DNA from: Acidiferrum sp963764675
GTDB taxonomy: Bacteria > Acidobacteriota > Terriglobia > Acidiferrales > UBA7541
NCBI GenBank assembly: GCA_963764675.1
Contig: CAVXTQ010000001.1
Span: forward strand, 186,001-250,000
Reading direction: 5' to 3'
DNA: 64,000 nucleotides
Shown: one piece after another, positions 52,178 to 62,031 of the stretch
Layout: the number at the start of each line of letters is the position of its first letter
How positions within the stretch are numbered: the stretch's first letter is position 1
The notes under the pieces: generated by a model
The model's database searches: none
What the model was told of the DNA's origin: nothing
The model's input: only the letters and a program-made list of their open reading frames with translations
Translations under genes and position numbers: made by a program

Positions 52178-54424
52178 ATGCGGCTTTCTGCCCGCGCAAC
52201 GTTCTGGTTCGGGACCTTTTGCTACATTGTTTGCGCAGTTTATCCCGTTCGTGCGGCCCAGCAGTCTGCAACCCCGGCTCCGCCAGCATCCAAAGCTCTT
52301 ACCGTAGACCGCATTTATGGCGAGCCGAGCTTGAGCGGTCACCCCGCCGCTGGCCTCGCATGGACTCCCGACGGCAAACAGATTAGCTTTTTCAAAGAAA
52401 TCCCTTCCGATCGCGCGGGCGATTCCAAGAGAGAACTCTGGATTATGGACGCTGCCTCAGGCGAGAGCCGCCTGCTCGTTGCTTCGGACAAGTTGGCGGC
52501 CGCGCTTCCCGCGGCACCAGGGAGCTCCTCTCAGGCGACCGGCCTGGGGCGCCACGCTCCTCCGCAATACCAGTGGGCGCCCGACGACTCTGCTTTGCTG
52601 TTCCAAGGGTCGGCCTCGCTCGCATGGTTCGATCTGAAGACTCAGACGGCGCGCCCGCTGGTTTCGGGCAAAGAAAATATCGCGGACGCAAAGATTTCGC
52701 CGGATGGACGGCACGTGAGTTTCGTCCGCGATCACAATCTTTGGCTCGTGGACGTGGCCGACGGCAAAGAGCACGCCATAACGCGTGGGGGCACGGAGGG
52801 AATTCGCAAAGGCGAGTTGGACTGGGTCTATCCGGAAGAACTGGAAATCACGACAGCATATTGGTGGGCTCCCGATTCTTCCTCGATTGCGTATCTCGAG
52901 ATGGACGAACGGAAAGTCGCGGTGTATCCGCTGGTGGATTTTTCTTCGTTCACGGGTGAGGCCGATCGAGAGCGGTATCCCCCCGCCGGAGGCAGCAATC
53001 CCATCGTGCGTGTTCTGGTTGCGTCGATGAAGGGAGGCGAGCCCCGCGTCATGGACACCGGCGCGGAAACCGACATCTACATCGCACGCGTGAATTGGCT
53101 AGCCGACGCAAAGCATCTGGCGATTCAGCGCGTCAACCGGGCGCAGACCGTACTCGATCTGCTGATCGCCGATGCTGGATCGGGCAAGACGCGTACGCCG
53201 ATCACCGAGAAAGATCAGTATTGGATCAACGTTAAGGACGATCTGCATTTCTTGAAAGACGGCAAGCGCTTTGTCTGGAGCAGTGAGCGTTCCGGCTATC
53301 GGCACCTCTTTCTGTACGATCTCGATGGCAAGCAGCTTGCGCAGCTCACCAAGGGCGACTGGGAAGTGTCCGCCGTCCAGGCTGTCGATGAAGCGAAAGG
53401 GCTCGTCTACTTTACCGCGACGGAGAAGTCTCCTCTCGAGCGTCATCTCTATCGTGTTGCTCTGGATGGTTCCGGGTTCACGCGCATCACGAAAGACGAC
53501 GGCACCCACAAAGTAGAGTTCGCTGCGGACGCATCGGCGTTTATCGACACTTTTTCAAGTAGCGCCACGCCGCCACGCCAGGACCTCGTGCGGGCCGACG
53601 GCACGCGCATCGCCGTCGCTAAGGAAAACAAAGTCGCGGAACTCGCCGAATACCATTTATCGTCGGTGGAATTTCTTTCCGTGCGCTCGCATGACGGCAT
53701 CCAGTTCAATGCGATGATGATCAAGCCACCCGACTTCGACGCATCGCGCAAGTATCCTGTCCTGGTTTTCACCTACGGCGGCCCCGGCGTCCAGGTTGTT
53801 GTCAACGCCTGGGGTGGACCGACTTTTCTGTGGCACGAAATGATGGCGCAAAAGGGCTACATTATCTTCGCGCTGGACAATCGAGGCTCCACCGGCCGCG
53901 GCCATCTTTTCGAGGAGCCCATCCACTATCGTCTTGGTGCGCAGGAGCTCTCCGACCAGCGAGACGGCGCGGCCTACCTCAAGTCGCTACCTTACGTCGA
54001 CACCAACCGCATCGGCATTTGGGGCTGGAGCTATGGCGGCCACATGACGCTGCACGCGATGTTCGAGGACCCGGAAGACTTCAAGGTGGGTTTCGCGGGC
54101 GGCCCAGTTACGGATTGGCATTACTACGACAGCATCTACACCGAGCGGTATCTCGGCCTACGGCCGCAGAATGACGAGAGCTACGACGAATCCTCGCCGG
54201 CCAAGAATGCCGCAAATCTCAAGGGCAAGCTGCTGATCGCCCACGGCACCGGCGACGACAACGTCCACTTTGCCAACACGCTAGCGGTAATCAACGAGCT
54301 CATCGAGGCCGGGAAGTATGTCGAAGTCATGCCCTTTCCCGGCCGCGGTCACGGCGTAACCGACTCCGCCGCCCGCCGCGTCCTAATGACTCGCGTAGCG
54401 CAATTCTTCCTCGACAACCTGTGA
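52178..54424 (+). CDS. Dipeptidyl-peptidase IV-like serine peptidase (S9B), exported
   Basis: The 748-residue protein has an N-terminal signal (FWFGTFCYIVCAVYPVRA) and a DPP-IV propeller at about 40-490, with the double-Glu region LDWVYPEELEITTAYWWAPD that anchors a substrate N-terminus. The hydrolase domain has S618 in GWSYGG, Asp693/694 in HGTGDDNVHF and H725 in GRGHGV. It should release Xaa-Pro or related dipeptides from peptide N-termini outside the cytoplasm. TTGAGGAGG precedes the ATG. It could work downstream of the sedolisin in peptide scavenging. Confidence 0.94.
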   Translation: MRLSARATFWFGTFCYIVCAVYPVRAAQQSATPAPPASKALTVDRIYGEPSLSGHPAAGLAWTPDGKQISFFKEIPSDRAGDSKRELWIMDAASGESRLLVASDKLAAALPAAPGSSSQATGLGRHAPPQYQWAPDDSALLFQGSASLAWFDLKTQTARPLVSGKENIADAKISPDGRHVSFVRDHNLWLVDVADGKEHAITRGGTEGIRKGELDWVYPEELEITTAYWWAPDSSSIAYLEMDERKVAVYPLVDFSSFTGEADRERYPPAGGSNPIVRVLVASMKGGEPRVMDTGAETDIYIARVNWLADAKHLAIQRVNRAQTVLDLLIADAGSGKTRTPITEKDQYWINVKDDLHFLKDGKRFVWSSERSGYRHLFLYDLDGKQLAQLTKGDWEVSAVQAVDEAKGLVYFTATEKSPLERHLYRVALDGSGFTRITKDDGTHKVEFAADASAFIDTFSSSATPPRQDLVRADGTRIAVAKENKVAELAEYHLSSVEFLSVRSHDGIQFNAMMIKPPDFDASRKYPVLVFTYGGPGVQVVVNAWGGPTFLWHEMMAQKGYIIFALDNRGSTGRGHLFEEPIHYRLGAQELSDQRDGAAYLKSLPYVDTNRIGIWGWSYGGHMTLHAMFEDPEDFKVGFAGGPVTDWHYYDSIYTERYLGLRPQNDESYDESSPAKNAANLKGKLLIAHGTGDDNVHFANTLAVINELIEAGKYVEVMPFPGRGHGVTDSAARRVLMTRVAQFFLDNL

Positions 54425-54449
54425 TTGATCCGAAAGCTGCGCGGCGCGC

Positions 54450-55358
54450 CTAGGGCTTCGGTTTGTCTTGTGGCTTGTCCTTGATCTCGACTGCCGGCCC
54501 GATCTTGATCGTCGCGCCGAATCGCTTGTAGTTCGCATAACGCACCGTCATGCGCATGTGCACCGCGCCGGTACTGAAATGCAGTTCGTCATCCGAGCGC
54601 GTGTACGTCGGAAACCAGTAGTGGCCTTCGATGTTTTCGCGGAAAGTCTCAAATCGCGGAAAAATGTTCTCGTTGCCTTTTTTGATGATATCCGGCACTG
54701 CCTTGCCGTCCGACTTCACGATATTCAAGTCCCTGTCGTCTACCCAGATGCGTCCCTGGAAGTACCGCTGGTTCTTCTCGATTTTTTTGGGCTTGACGTC
54801 AAAAACGTAGGTGCCGAGTTCGTCAAGTTGTTCGCGCCCAGCGTAGGTCACGTCGTATTTCGGCAGTTCGTCGGCTGTTAGCACGAACGGCTGCACGTGC
54901 TCGAGGTCGTCCAGATCCTGCTGCGACAGCATAATCCGCTGCAGCGTCGGCGGCGGCGCGGAAATGACTTTCTCGTACCTCTTTCCCTCCGGCGTAAACA
55001 GAATGTCGCTGGTCATGCGGTACTCGCCATCGGGCCGTCCATCGAAGTCGATCGTCTGCACCACAAACGTCTGCTGGTATGTGTAGTTGTCGCGTTCCTT
55101 TTTGAATTCCAGCTCGCGGTCTCCGAACTTCTGAATGATTTGCGGAACCGGAATGTCGGGCGGCTTACTGGAAAGAGTGGAATCGGTTTTGGAATCGTTG
55201 GCCTGCGGCGGGGATTGTGAAGCGGTCTTCGAGACATCTTGCACGGGGAATTGTGCGGTGGCCGAAAGACACAAAGCAAGCGCGGCTCCCGAAATCACCG
55301 CCGCAGAAGCAATCCACGTTCGCGGCCTGGTCGATTTTCCAGAAATACTGTTGAGCAT
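54450..55358 (-). CDS. Exported LolA-fold-like outer-membrane lipoprotein-sorting protein
   Basis: The 302-residue protein has a signal (WIASAAVISGAALALCLSAT), a Ser/Thr/Pro-rich linker, and a beta-rich domain of a half-barrel type. Motifs include YTYQQTFVVQTIDFDGRPDG, TYVFDVKPKKIEKNQRYFQG, IWVDDRDLNIVKSDGK and HYWFPTYTRSDDELHF. The pattern is typical of acidobacterial LolA/MucB-fold secreted proteins of unknown cargo. The ATG at 55358 fits the signal; a frame to 55514 overlaps the neighbouring gene. It lies 139 bases downstream of the efflux operon on the same strand. Confidence 0.75.
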   Translation of the reverse strand: MLNSISGKSTRPRTWIASAAVISGAALALCLSATAQFPVQDVSKTASQSPPQANDSKTDSTLSSKPPDIPVPQIIQKFGDRELEFKKERDNYTYQQTFVVQTIDFDGRPDGEYRMTSDILFTPEGKRYEKVISAPPPTLQRIMLSQQDLDDLEHVQPFVLTADELPKYDVTYAGREQLDELGTYVFDVKPKKIEKNQRYFQGRIWVDDRDLNIVKSDGKAVPDIIKKGNENIFPRFETFRENIEGHYWFPTYTRSDDELHFSTGAVHMRMTVRYANYKRFGATIKIGPAVEIKDKPQDKPKP

Positions 55359-55497
55359 AACCCTAAGTCTCCTCGCTAGTCCGGTCTCTGTAGTATTGGA
55401 CCTCCACGATAGCACCGAGGTTGCCTTGTGGGGAACCAGACGCGGCTCGCCGAGGCTCGCAACCCGGCGCGTGAGACCCGCGTGGCCATCCTCACGT

Positions 55498-57006
55498 TTA
55501 CGGCGCGACAACATCTTTGCGCTTTGGTTTTACCCGCACGGCCGCCAGGCTCGACGCATCCCAGCCGCCGCCCAGCGCCTTCACCAGCAGAACGCTGGTC
55601 ACCAATCGCTGACCGTGGATCACCGCCAGTTGCTGCTGGCTGGCGAGCAGATTTTGCTGCGCTGTCACCACGTCCAGATAATTTACCAGCCCGCCCGAGT
55701 AGCGATCCGTCGAAATGTCCAGCGTGCGACGAGCCGCGTCTACGGCCTGTTGCTGCGATTGTTGAGCCGCGTCCAACACGCTTAGTCCGGTGATGTCGTC
55801 CTGTACTTCCTGGAACGCGCTCAATACTGTTTGCCGGTAGCTTGCCACGTTCGCGTCGTAACCGGCTTTCGCAAATTGCACCTGCGCCCGCCGTGTTCCG
55901 CCCGTGAAAATGCTCTCAGACACATTTGCGCCCAGCGCCCAAAACAGACTCGATACATTCACCAGTTTTGCGACGTCTGCGGCTTGCCATCCGCCTTGCC
56001 CGAAGAGGTTCAATGACGGGTAGTACGCGGCGCGCGCCACACCGATCTGCGCGTTGGCCACGGCCATCTGCCGTTCCGCTTCGGCAATGTCTGGGCGGCG
56101 CTCCAGCAAATCCGAGGGCAGTCCGGCTTCAATCGCAGGAGGCTCGGCATTCAGCTCCTTGATGGCAGTATGAAAGTCCGGAGCCGGATGCCCCACCAGC
56201 ACCGCAATCGCATCCTCAAACTGCTTCCTCTGTTGCTGCAGAAGCGTCGCTTGGGTCCGCGTTGTGTTTAGCAGCGTCTCTTCCTGAGCCACGTCCAAGC
56301 CAGACGCGACGCCGCCCTTGTGCCGCGAGTTGACCAGTTCCAGTCCCCTCTGCAGCGATTCCACGGTTCGGTTCAGAATTCCCAGCTCCGAATCCAGTTG
56401 CCGCAGATTGAAATAGTCGCCCGCGAGTTGCGACGTCACCAGTAGCCGCACATTCTCCAGATCTGCCGCGTTCGCTTGATACGCAGCTTCCGCGGCTTCG
56501 ATGCTTCGCCTCCGCTGGCCGAATAGGTCCACTTCGTAGCCCACCGTGAAGGGAATGGTGTAGGAGTTCTGCGTGACCGCGCTCGTCACCGGAATCGTGC
56601 TGTTCGGCGGTCGGTTCCCGGAGAGCCTCTGCCGTTCTACGCTCGGCGCGGTCCCCAGCGTGGGAAACAGAGTCGCAATCTGAATCGCCGCCGTCGCTCG
56701 TGCTTGCTCCAGGTGTGCGATGGAAATCTTTATGGTTTGGTTTTCGGCGAGAGCATCTTTCTCGAGCGTGTTCAGATCATCGTCGTGAAAGACGGCCCAC
56801 CACTCGCCCTTGGGGCTCGCATCCTTCGGCGCGCTCTCGCGCCACGGTTCGGCTACATCCCACTTCGCCGGCACCGCCGCCGCTGGGCGATTATAGTTTG
56901 GCCCCACCGTGCATCCGGCCAGCATTGCGGCGATGGCCGCAATCGCCGCAGTAAGCGGCCTTAGCCTAAGGACACCACCAGCGGAGAAACGCGACACTCG
57001 TAGCAT
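55498..57006 (-). CDS. RND efflux outer-membrane factor, NodT family lipoprotein
   Basis: The 502-residue TolC-like channel has a lipobox MLAGC (Cys32) and TVGPNYNRPAAAVPAKWDV. Two outer-membrane-efflux repeats follow with the family motifs VGYEVDLFGQRRRSIEAAEA and LERRPDIAEAERQMAVANAQ. It forms the outer exit duct of the tripartite pump encoded by the two upstream genes. Its ATG overlaps the adaptor stop by one base (TAATG). A Lys/Arg-rich tail (VRVKPKRKDVVAP) is unusual but harmless. Confidence 0.94.
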   Translation of the reverse strand: MLRVSRFSAGGVLRLRPLTAAIAAIAAMLAGCTVGPNYNRPAAAVPAKWDVAEPWRESAPKDASPKGEWWAVFHDDDLNTLEKDALAENQTIKISIAHLEQARATAAIQIATLFPTLGTAPSVERQRLSGNRPPNSTIPVTSAVTQNSYTIPFTVGYEVDLFGQRRRSIEAAEAAYQANAADLENVRLLVTSQLAGDYFNLRQLDSELGILNRTVESLQRGLELVNSRHKGGVASGLDVAQEETLLNTTRTQATLLQQQRKQFEDAIAVLVGHPAPDFHTAIKELNAEPPAIEAGLPSDLLERRPDIAEAERQMAVANAQIGVARAAYYPSLNLFGQGGWQAADVAKLVNVSSLFWALGANVSESIFTGGTRRAQVQFAKAGYDANVASYRQTVLSAFQEVQDDITGLSVLDAAQQSQQQAVDAARRTLDISTDRYSGGLVNYLDVVTAQQNLLASQQQLAVIHGQRLVTSVLLVKALGGGWDASSLAAVRVKPKRKDVVAP

Positions 57007-58313
57007 TACTTCTGGTCTCCCTGCGCTCCCTGTCCCCCGTGGGCCGGTGGGACACCGCCGCCTGGAGCTACGGTCTTCCCTTTCGTGGAGTTGTCCGTGG
57101 ACCTACCCGGTGCGTTGTTGCTCTGCGGACTCTGGCTTGCCGGTGCCGCCTCCGCGGGAGCCTGCTTCACATTCACTTGAACACCATCCTCCAGCGAGTC
57201 CGCTGGATTCAGCACGATCCAATCGGTCGCGTTCAGCCCTTGCAGCACTTCCAGCGAAGTACCGAAGTCGCGTCCGACGGTAATGGCCTGGAGGTGCGTC
57301 TTATGATTTGCATCCACCACCACGGCCCGCAGTCCTTCCGCGCGGAACAGCAGCGCGTTCACCGGCACTTGCAGCCGCTGCCCGGTGACTTTCACTAGCA
57401 GGTGCACCTGCGCGTAGCCGCCGGGGAGTAATTGCCCCGCCTTGTTTGGCACATCCACTTCGGTGTTTAGCGTCCGGCTCGCTTGATCGATCGCGTCCGC
57501 GGTCCGCGCCACCTTGCCCTCAAATCTCAGCCCCGGATATTGCGCCAGCTCCAGATACGCTCCGAGTCCCGCGCGAATCGCCGGCGCGTAGATTTCCGGC
57601 ACGCTGACATACGCGCGAATGGGGTCGGTCTGCGCCAGGAAGAACAATTCCTGGGCTGCGCCGCCGTTTCCCGCATTGATCAAGTTTCCGATGTCGATGT
57701 TGCGCCGCGTAATCACACCGCTGAATGGCGCATAGATGTGCTTGAACGACTCCAATTCCTCAAGCCGCCGCACATTTGCTTCTGAGGATTGCACACCGGC
57801 TTTCTTGGCCGCATAGTCTCCGGCCGCGTTGTCGACTTCCTGTTTTGATACCCCATCCGTCTTGATCAAATCCTCATAGCGCGTAGCTGTGATCTTGGAA
57901 AGATCCTCATTAGCTTGCGACGTGCCGAGGTCCGCGCGAGCTTGCGAAAGCTGTTGATCCACTTCCGGCGTGTCGATATCGGCCAGCAGTTCGCCTTGCC
58001 GCACGCGCGTGCCAATGTCGTGATACCACTTCTTTACGTAACCCGTCGTCCGCGCGTAGATCGGCGATTCCACATAGGCTTGCAGGTTAGACGGCAGCAC
58101 CAAGTCTTCTTGCCCCGGTTCGGCAGTCGGATGAACCACCGAGACGCTCGGCACCGCCAGCTTCTCGGTTTCATTGGCCAGGGCTTGATACTGCGTCCGG
58201 CGTTGAAGCAACGTGAACGCCCCGACGACCACCAGCGCGATCACGAAAAGTATCAACAGCACGAACAGGCGGCTCTTTTTCTGCGGCGCCTCGTCTTCGT
58301 AGTTCGGTTCCAC
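57006..58313 (-). CDS. RND efflux periplasmic adaptor (membrane fusion protein)
   Basis: The 435-residue protein has a membrane helix at about 15-36. The barrel-hairpin-lipoyl order of MexE/AcrA proteins is complete: lipoyl half YARTTGYVKKWYHDIGTRVR, coiled coil at about 115-190, second lipoyl half IYAPFSGVITRRNIDIGNLI and beta-barrel IRAYVSVPEIYAPAIRAGLG. The C-terminal part has VGRDFGTSLEVLQGLNATDW and a Gln/Pro/Gly-rich tail. It links the inner pump (58376-61570) to the outer-membrane channel. Confidence 0.94.
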   Translation of the reverse strand: MEPNYEDEAPQKKSRLFVLLILFVIALVVVGAFTLLQRRTQYQALANETEKLAVPSVSVVHPTAEPGQEDLVLPSNLQAYVESPIYARTTGYVKKWYHDIGTRVRQGELLADIDTPEVDQQLSQARADLGTSQANEDLSKITATRYEDLIKTDGVSKQEVDNAAGDYAAKKAGVQSSEANVRRLEELESFKHIYAPFSGVITRRNIDIGNLINAGNGGAAQELFFLAQTDPIRAYVSVPEIYAPAIRAGLGAYLELAQYPGLRFEGKVARTADAIDQASRTLNTEVDVPNKAGQLLPGGYAQVHLLVKVTGQRLQVPVNALLFRAEGLRAVVVDANHKTHLQAITVGRDFGTSLEVLQGLNATDWIVLNPADSLEDGVQVNVKQAPAEAAPASQSPQSNNAPGRSTDNSTKGKTVAPGGGVPPAHGGQGAQGDQK

Positions 58314-58375
58314 CTGGATCCTACCTTCCGTCTCTATTCAGTATTCTCTGCCTTACCCGAATTCTTTTCCATACC

Positions 58376-61300
58376 TTACGCGATCGCTGGCGACATCCCG
58401 CCTTCCTCCCGGGCCTTTTTCCGATCGCGCCGTCCGTGAATGATCGAAAACACGCACGGGACGAAGAAAAGGGTCGCAAAGGTCGCGAACAGCAAGCCGC
58501 CGATTACCGCGCGTCCCAGCGGCGCGTTCTGCTCGCCGCCTTCGCCCAACCCGATTGCCATCGGCACCATGCCGATGATCATCGCCAGCGCCGTCATGAT
58601 CACCGGGCGTATGCGTACGAAACCCGCCTCCAATGCGGCATCTCGCGCGTTCTTTCCCTCATTCATCTGCTCCCGCGCGAACGACACCATCAAGATGCTG
58701 TTAGACGTCGCCACGCCTACGCTCATGATCGCGCCGGTCAGCGATGGCACATTCAACGTGGTGTGCGTCACCAGCAGCATCCAGCAAATTCCAGCTAGCG
58801 CGCCGGGCAGCGCTGTAATGATGATGAAGGGGTCCAGCCACGACTGGAAGTTCACCACGATCAGCAGGTAGACCAACACGATCGCTCCCACCAGCCCCAG
58901 CGCAAGGCCCTCGAACGAGCTTCTCATCGTCTGCACCTGCCCGCGGATCACGATGTGGCTGCTCTTTGGAAGCTGGCTCTGAATCTGCTTTACCCGCTCG
59001 CCCACTTCGTCCGCAACGCCTCCCAGATCGCGCCCGTTCACCGAGGCGTACACGTTGATCATCGGCTGCACGTTGTAATGAGAAACCACCGCCGGCCGCG
59101 CCGTCGTGGACGTCGTAACCAGGTTTCCCAAGATCTGCGGCGCGGCACCCGGCACGCTCCCCGTCACCGGGGTATTCTGCAAAGCCTGGTAAGAATCCAC
59201 CCGGTACTGCGGCGTTTGCACTGCCACGTTGTAGCTCACTCCGTTTTTTGGATCTAGCCAGAACGCCGGCGCGGTCTGAAAGCTGGAGCTCAGCGATACG
59301 AGAACGTTTTGCGCCACGTCCTTCGCCTGCAAGCCGACCGACTGCACCCGCGTCCGGTCGATATCCATGTGCAGCGTCGGGTTGTCCAGCGCCTGTTGCA
59401 CGTGTACGTCCACCGCGCCGGGAATGTGCCGCATCTCGTTAGCCAGCTTTTGTGCCGCCGCGTAATTTCCTTGCAGGTCGTATCCCATGATTGCCACGTC
59501 GATCGGCGCGGGCGTTCCGAAGTTCAGAATCTGCGTGACGATGTCGGCTGGCTGAAAGAAAAACTGCACGCCCGGGAACTTCTGCGGCAGCGTGTCGCGC
59601 AGCTCATTGATATATTCCGCCGTCGCCCGCCCGCGTTCTCCCTCGAGCTGCACCAGGATTTCCCCGTCGGCCGTCCCGTACGTTCCGGAGTTGCTGTAGC
59701 TCAGGTTGATGCCGCTGTACGGCACACCCAGGTTATCGAGCACCGTCTGCAGCTCTTTGCGCGGAATGGTTGCGCGGATTTCGGCTTCGATTTGGTCTGC
59801 CAGGCGTGCCGTCTCTTCGATTCGCAAGCCGGTGCGCGCTCGAAAATGCAGCCGGATCTGCCCGGCGTCGACCTTGGGGAAGAAATCCCTGCCCAGAACG
59901 AAAACCAGGCAACCCGAGAGCAGGCAGAACCCAAGGAAAGCGCCTGAAAAAAGAAACGAGCTCTCCAGCGCGGCCCCTAGAGCGTGCCGGTATCCCTTAC
60001 GCATCTTTTCGAATTGCCGCTCGAAACCTTGCTGGTAGCGGCGAAAAAATCCCTGCTGCTCGCCATGGTGCTCTTCAGCGATGTATTCGTCCTCGGAACT
60101 CAGCAGGTACATCGCCATCGTCGGTACGATCGTCCGCGACCACATGTACGACGCCAGCATCGCGAAAGACACCGCTTCCGCCAGCGGCACGAACAAATAC
60201 CTCGCTACGCCGGACAGAAAAAACATCGGCAGGAACACGATGCAAATGCACAGCGTGGACACGAAGGCCGGCGTCGCGATTTGCTGCGCTCCGTCCAGAA
60301 TCGCCTGGACTGTTTCCTTGCCCATCGCCAGGTTCCGGTTGATGTTCTCGATCTCCACCGTGGCATCGTCCACCAGGATGCCCACGGCCAGCGCCAAGCC
60401 TCCCAGCGTCATGATGTTGATCGTCTCGTGCAGCGCGCTCAATAGCAGCACGCTCACCAGGATGGAAAGCGGAATCGAAATCGCAATGATCAACGTGCTC
60501 TTCCAGTTTCCCAGGAACAGCAGGATCATGATCGCCGTGAGGCACGCCGCGATCACCGCTTCGCGCAGCACACCCTGAATCGAAGCGCGTACGTACAGCG
60601 ATTGATCGAAGAACATCGTCAGATGAAGTTCCGGGGGCAGGGAGGACGAATAGTTCTTCAGCGTCTCCTTCACGCGGTTCACGATGTCCAAAGTTGACGC
60701 GCTGCCGGTCTTGTAAGTGGCCATCAGCACGCCGCGCTGCCCGTTGGCACGCACGATATTGGTCTGCGGGGAAAATCCATCGCGGATATGCGCCACGTCC
60801 CGCATGTAAATAGTCGCGCCGTTGATCGTTTTCACCGGCAGGTCGTTTAGTTCCGCAACCGTCTGCGGGCTCCCGTTCATCTCCACGCCGTATTCGAGCG
60901 ATCCCATCTTCGCCGTCCCCGCCGGCAGGATCAGGTTCTGCGCGTTCACTGCGTTTACGATGTCTACTGGCGAGAGTCCCTTGGCTTGCAGTGTTGCCGA
61001 ATCCAGGTCTACCGAGATGAGCCGCTGTTTTCCGCCGTATGGGAAGGGAAGCGCTGCGCCTTGCACCGTCGCAAGCTGCGTGCGGATGAAGTTGTTGCCG
61101 AAGTCAAACAGCGCCTGTTCGCTCATGCTGTCACTGGTCAGTCCGATCTGAATCACCGGTACCGTGGACGCCGAGTAGATCGCCACTAGCGGCGGGGTTG
61201 TCCCGGGCGGCATCGTGAACAAGATCGTCTGCACCGTTGCCGTGGTTTGCGCCACTGCCGTCTGAATGTTTGCCGTCGGCTGAAAGAAAATCTTGACGAT

Positions 61301-61570
61301 CGCGGTGCCATTCAGCGATTGCGATTCGATATGTTCGACATCATTGACCAACGTGGTGACCGCTCGTTCCGAGTTCGATGTAATTCGCTGCTCGAACTCC
61401 CGCGGTTCCAGTCCCGCATACCTCCAGACCAAGCTGATCACCGGAATATCGATCTCAGGAAAGATGTCGGTCGGCGTGCGCAGCAGCACCACCGGCGTCA
61501 GCAGGACAATGACGAGCGCCATCACGATGAACGTGTACGGCCTGGCGAGCGCTAGTCGGACAATCCACAT
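58376..61570 (-). CDS. RND multidrug efflux transporter, inner-membrane pump
   Basis: The 1064-residue proton-driven pump has twelve expected membrane segments and two large periplasmic loops. The first helix region reads PYTFIVMALVIVLLTPVVLL, followed by PTDIFPEIDIPVISLVWRYA. The proton-relay Asp pair is in LAVGILVDDATVEIENINR. It resembles MexF/AcrB-like HAE1 pumps, which export drugs, dyes or solvents, although the substrate cannot be fixed. It is the first gene of a pump-adaptor-channel operon and no local regulator gene is present. Confidence 0.95.
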   Translation of the reverse strand: MWIVRLALARPYTFIVMALVIVLLTPVVLLRTPTDIFPEIDIPVISLVWRYAGLEPREFEQRITSNSERAVTTLVNDVEHIESQSLNGTAIVKIFFQPTANIQTAVAQTTATVQTILFTMPPGTTPPLVAIYSASTVPVIQIGLTSDSMSEQALFDFGNNFIRTQLATVQGAALPFPYGGKQRLISVDLDSATLQAKGLSPVDIVNAVNAQNLILPAGTAKMGSLEYGVEMNGSPQTVAELNDLPVKTINGATIYMRDVAHIRDGFSPQTNIVRANGQRGVLMATYKTGSASTLDIVNRVKETLKNYSSSLPPELHLTMFFDQSLYVRASIQGVLREAVIAACLTAIMILLFLGNWKSTLIIAISIPLSILVSVLLLSALHETINIMTLGGLALAVGILVDDATVEIENINRNLAMGKETVQAILDGAQQIATPAFVSTLCICIVFLPMFFLSGVARYLFVPLAEAVSFAMLASYMWSRTIVPTMAMYLLSSEDEYIAEEHHGEQQGFFRRYQQGFERQFEKMRKGYRHALGAALESSFLFSGAFLGFCLLSGCLVFVLGRDFFPKVDAGQIRLHFRARTGLRIEETARLADQIEAEIRATIPRKELQTVLDNLGVPYSGINLSYSNSGTYGTADGEILVQLEGERGRATAEYINELRDTLPQKFPGVQFFFQPADIVTQILNFGTPAPIDVAIMGYDLQGNYAAAQKLANEMRHIPGAVDVHVQQALDNPTLHMDIDRTRVQSVGLQAKDVAQNVLVSLSSSFQTAPAFWLDPKNGVSYNVAVQTPQYRVDSYQALQNTPVTGSVPGAAPQILGNLVTTSTTARPAVVSHYNVQPMINVYASVNGRDLGGVADEVGERVKQIQSQLPKSSHIVIRGQVQTMRSSFEGLALGLVGAIVLVYLLIVVNFQSWLDPFIIITALPGALAGICWMLLVTHTTLNVPSLTGAIMSVGVATSNSILMVSFAREQMNEGKNARDAALEAGFVRIRPVIMTALAMIIGMVPMAIGLGEGGEQNAPLGRAVIGGLLFATFATLFFVPCVFSIIHGRRDRKKAREEGGMSPAIA

Positions 61571-62031
61571 AACGTTTTGGTTTTCCCTGGAGACGCGCTA
61601 GGAACGTTGTCCCGGCCGTCTGTCCATCGGTTTCGGTTTACGCGCTGCTTCTTAGATTCCCGAGGGCTTTTCTTTGGGTACGCAGCCTGGTTTCAAAGAC
61701 ACTCGGCTCGCATCGGCAAAAGCTCCCGGCTAGGCCCCACGCGTTCACTATAAGATATGGCAATCTGGCTGCCAACGGGTGGTCTGCCGGTGCTCCCGCA
61801 AACGCCTGTTGGATCAATCACTTAACAGATGCTCGGTGTTTTGGCTGGTCGCTCTCAATTTCTTCGATGCCCATATTTCGACGGTTGGTACACCGTTGGC
61901 GGTTGCCGCCGCGTTGAATCAAGAGAGTCGTTCCATGCCCGCGGCCTGCAGTTGACGGGCGCGTGTCGCGGTTTGTCGAGGCCGAGGAAGCCTGTCGTGT
62001 AAGAATCTGCCCTGTGGAGGAGACTTAGCCG
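61571..62031. other. Gene-free spacer between the efflux operon and the FHA gene
   Basis: About 460 bases without a supportable gene. It should contain the efflux-operon promoter on the minus strand and the end of the FHA transcript. I saw no clear promoter, palindrome or RNA fold; a short reverse frame overlapping the FHA gene is a shadow. Confidence 0.55.

Noticed and set aside
61571..62031. Possible gene or RNA in the largest spacer
   Set aside because: No frame with a ribosome site or credible composition and no convincing fold was seen.
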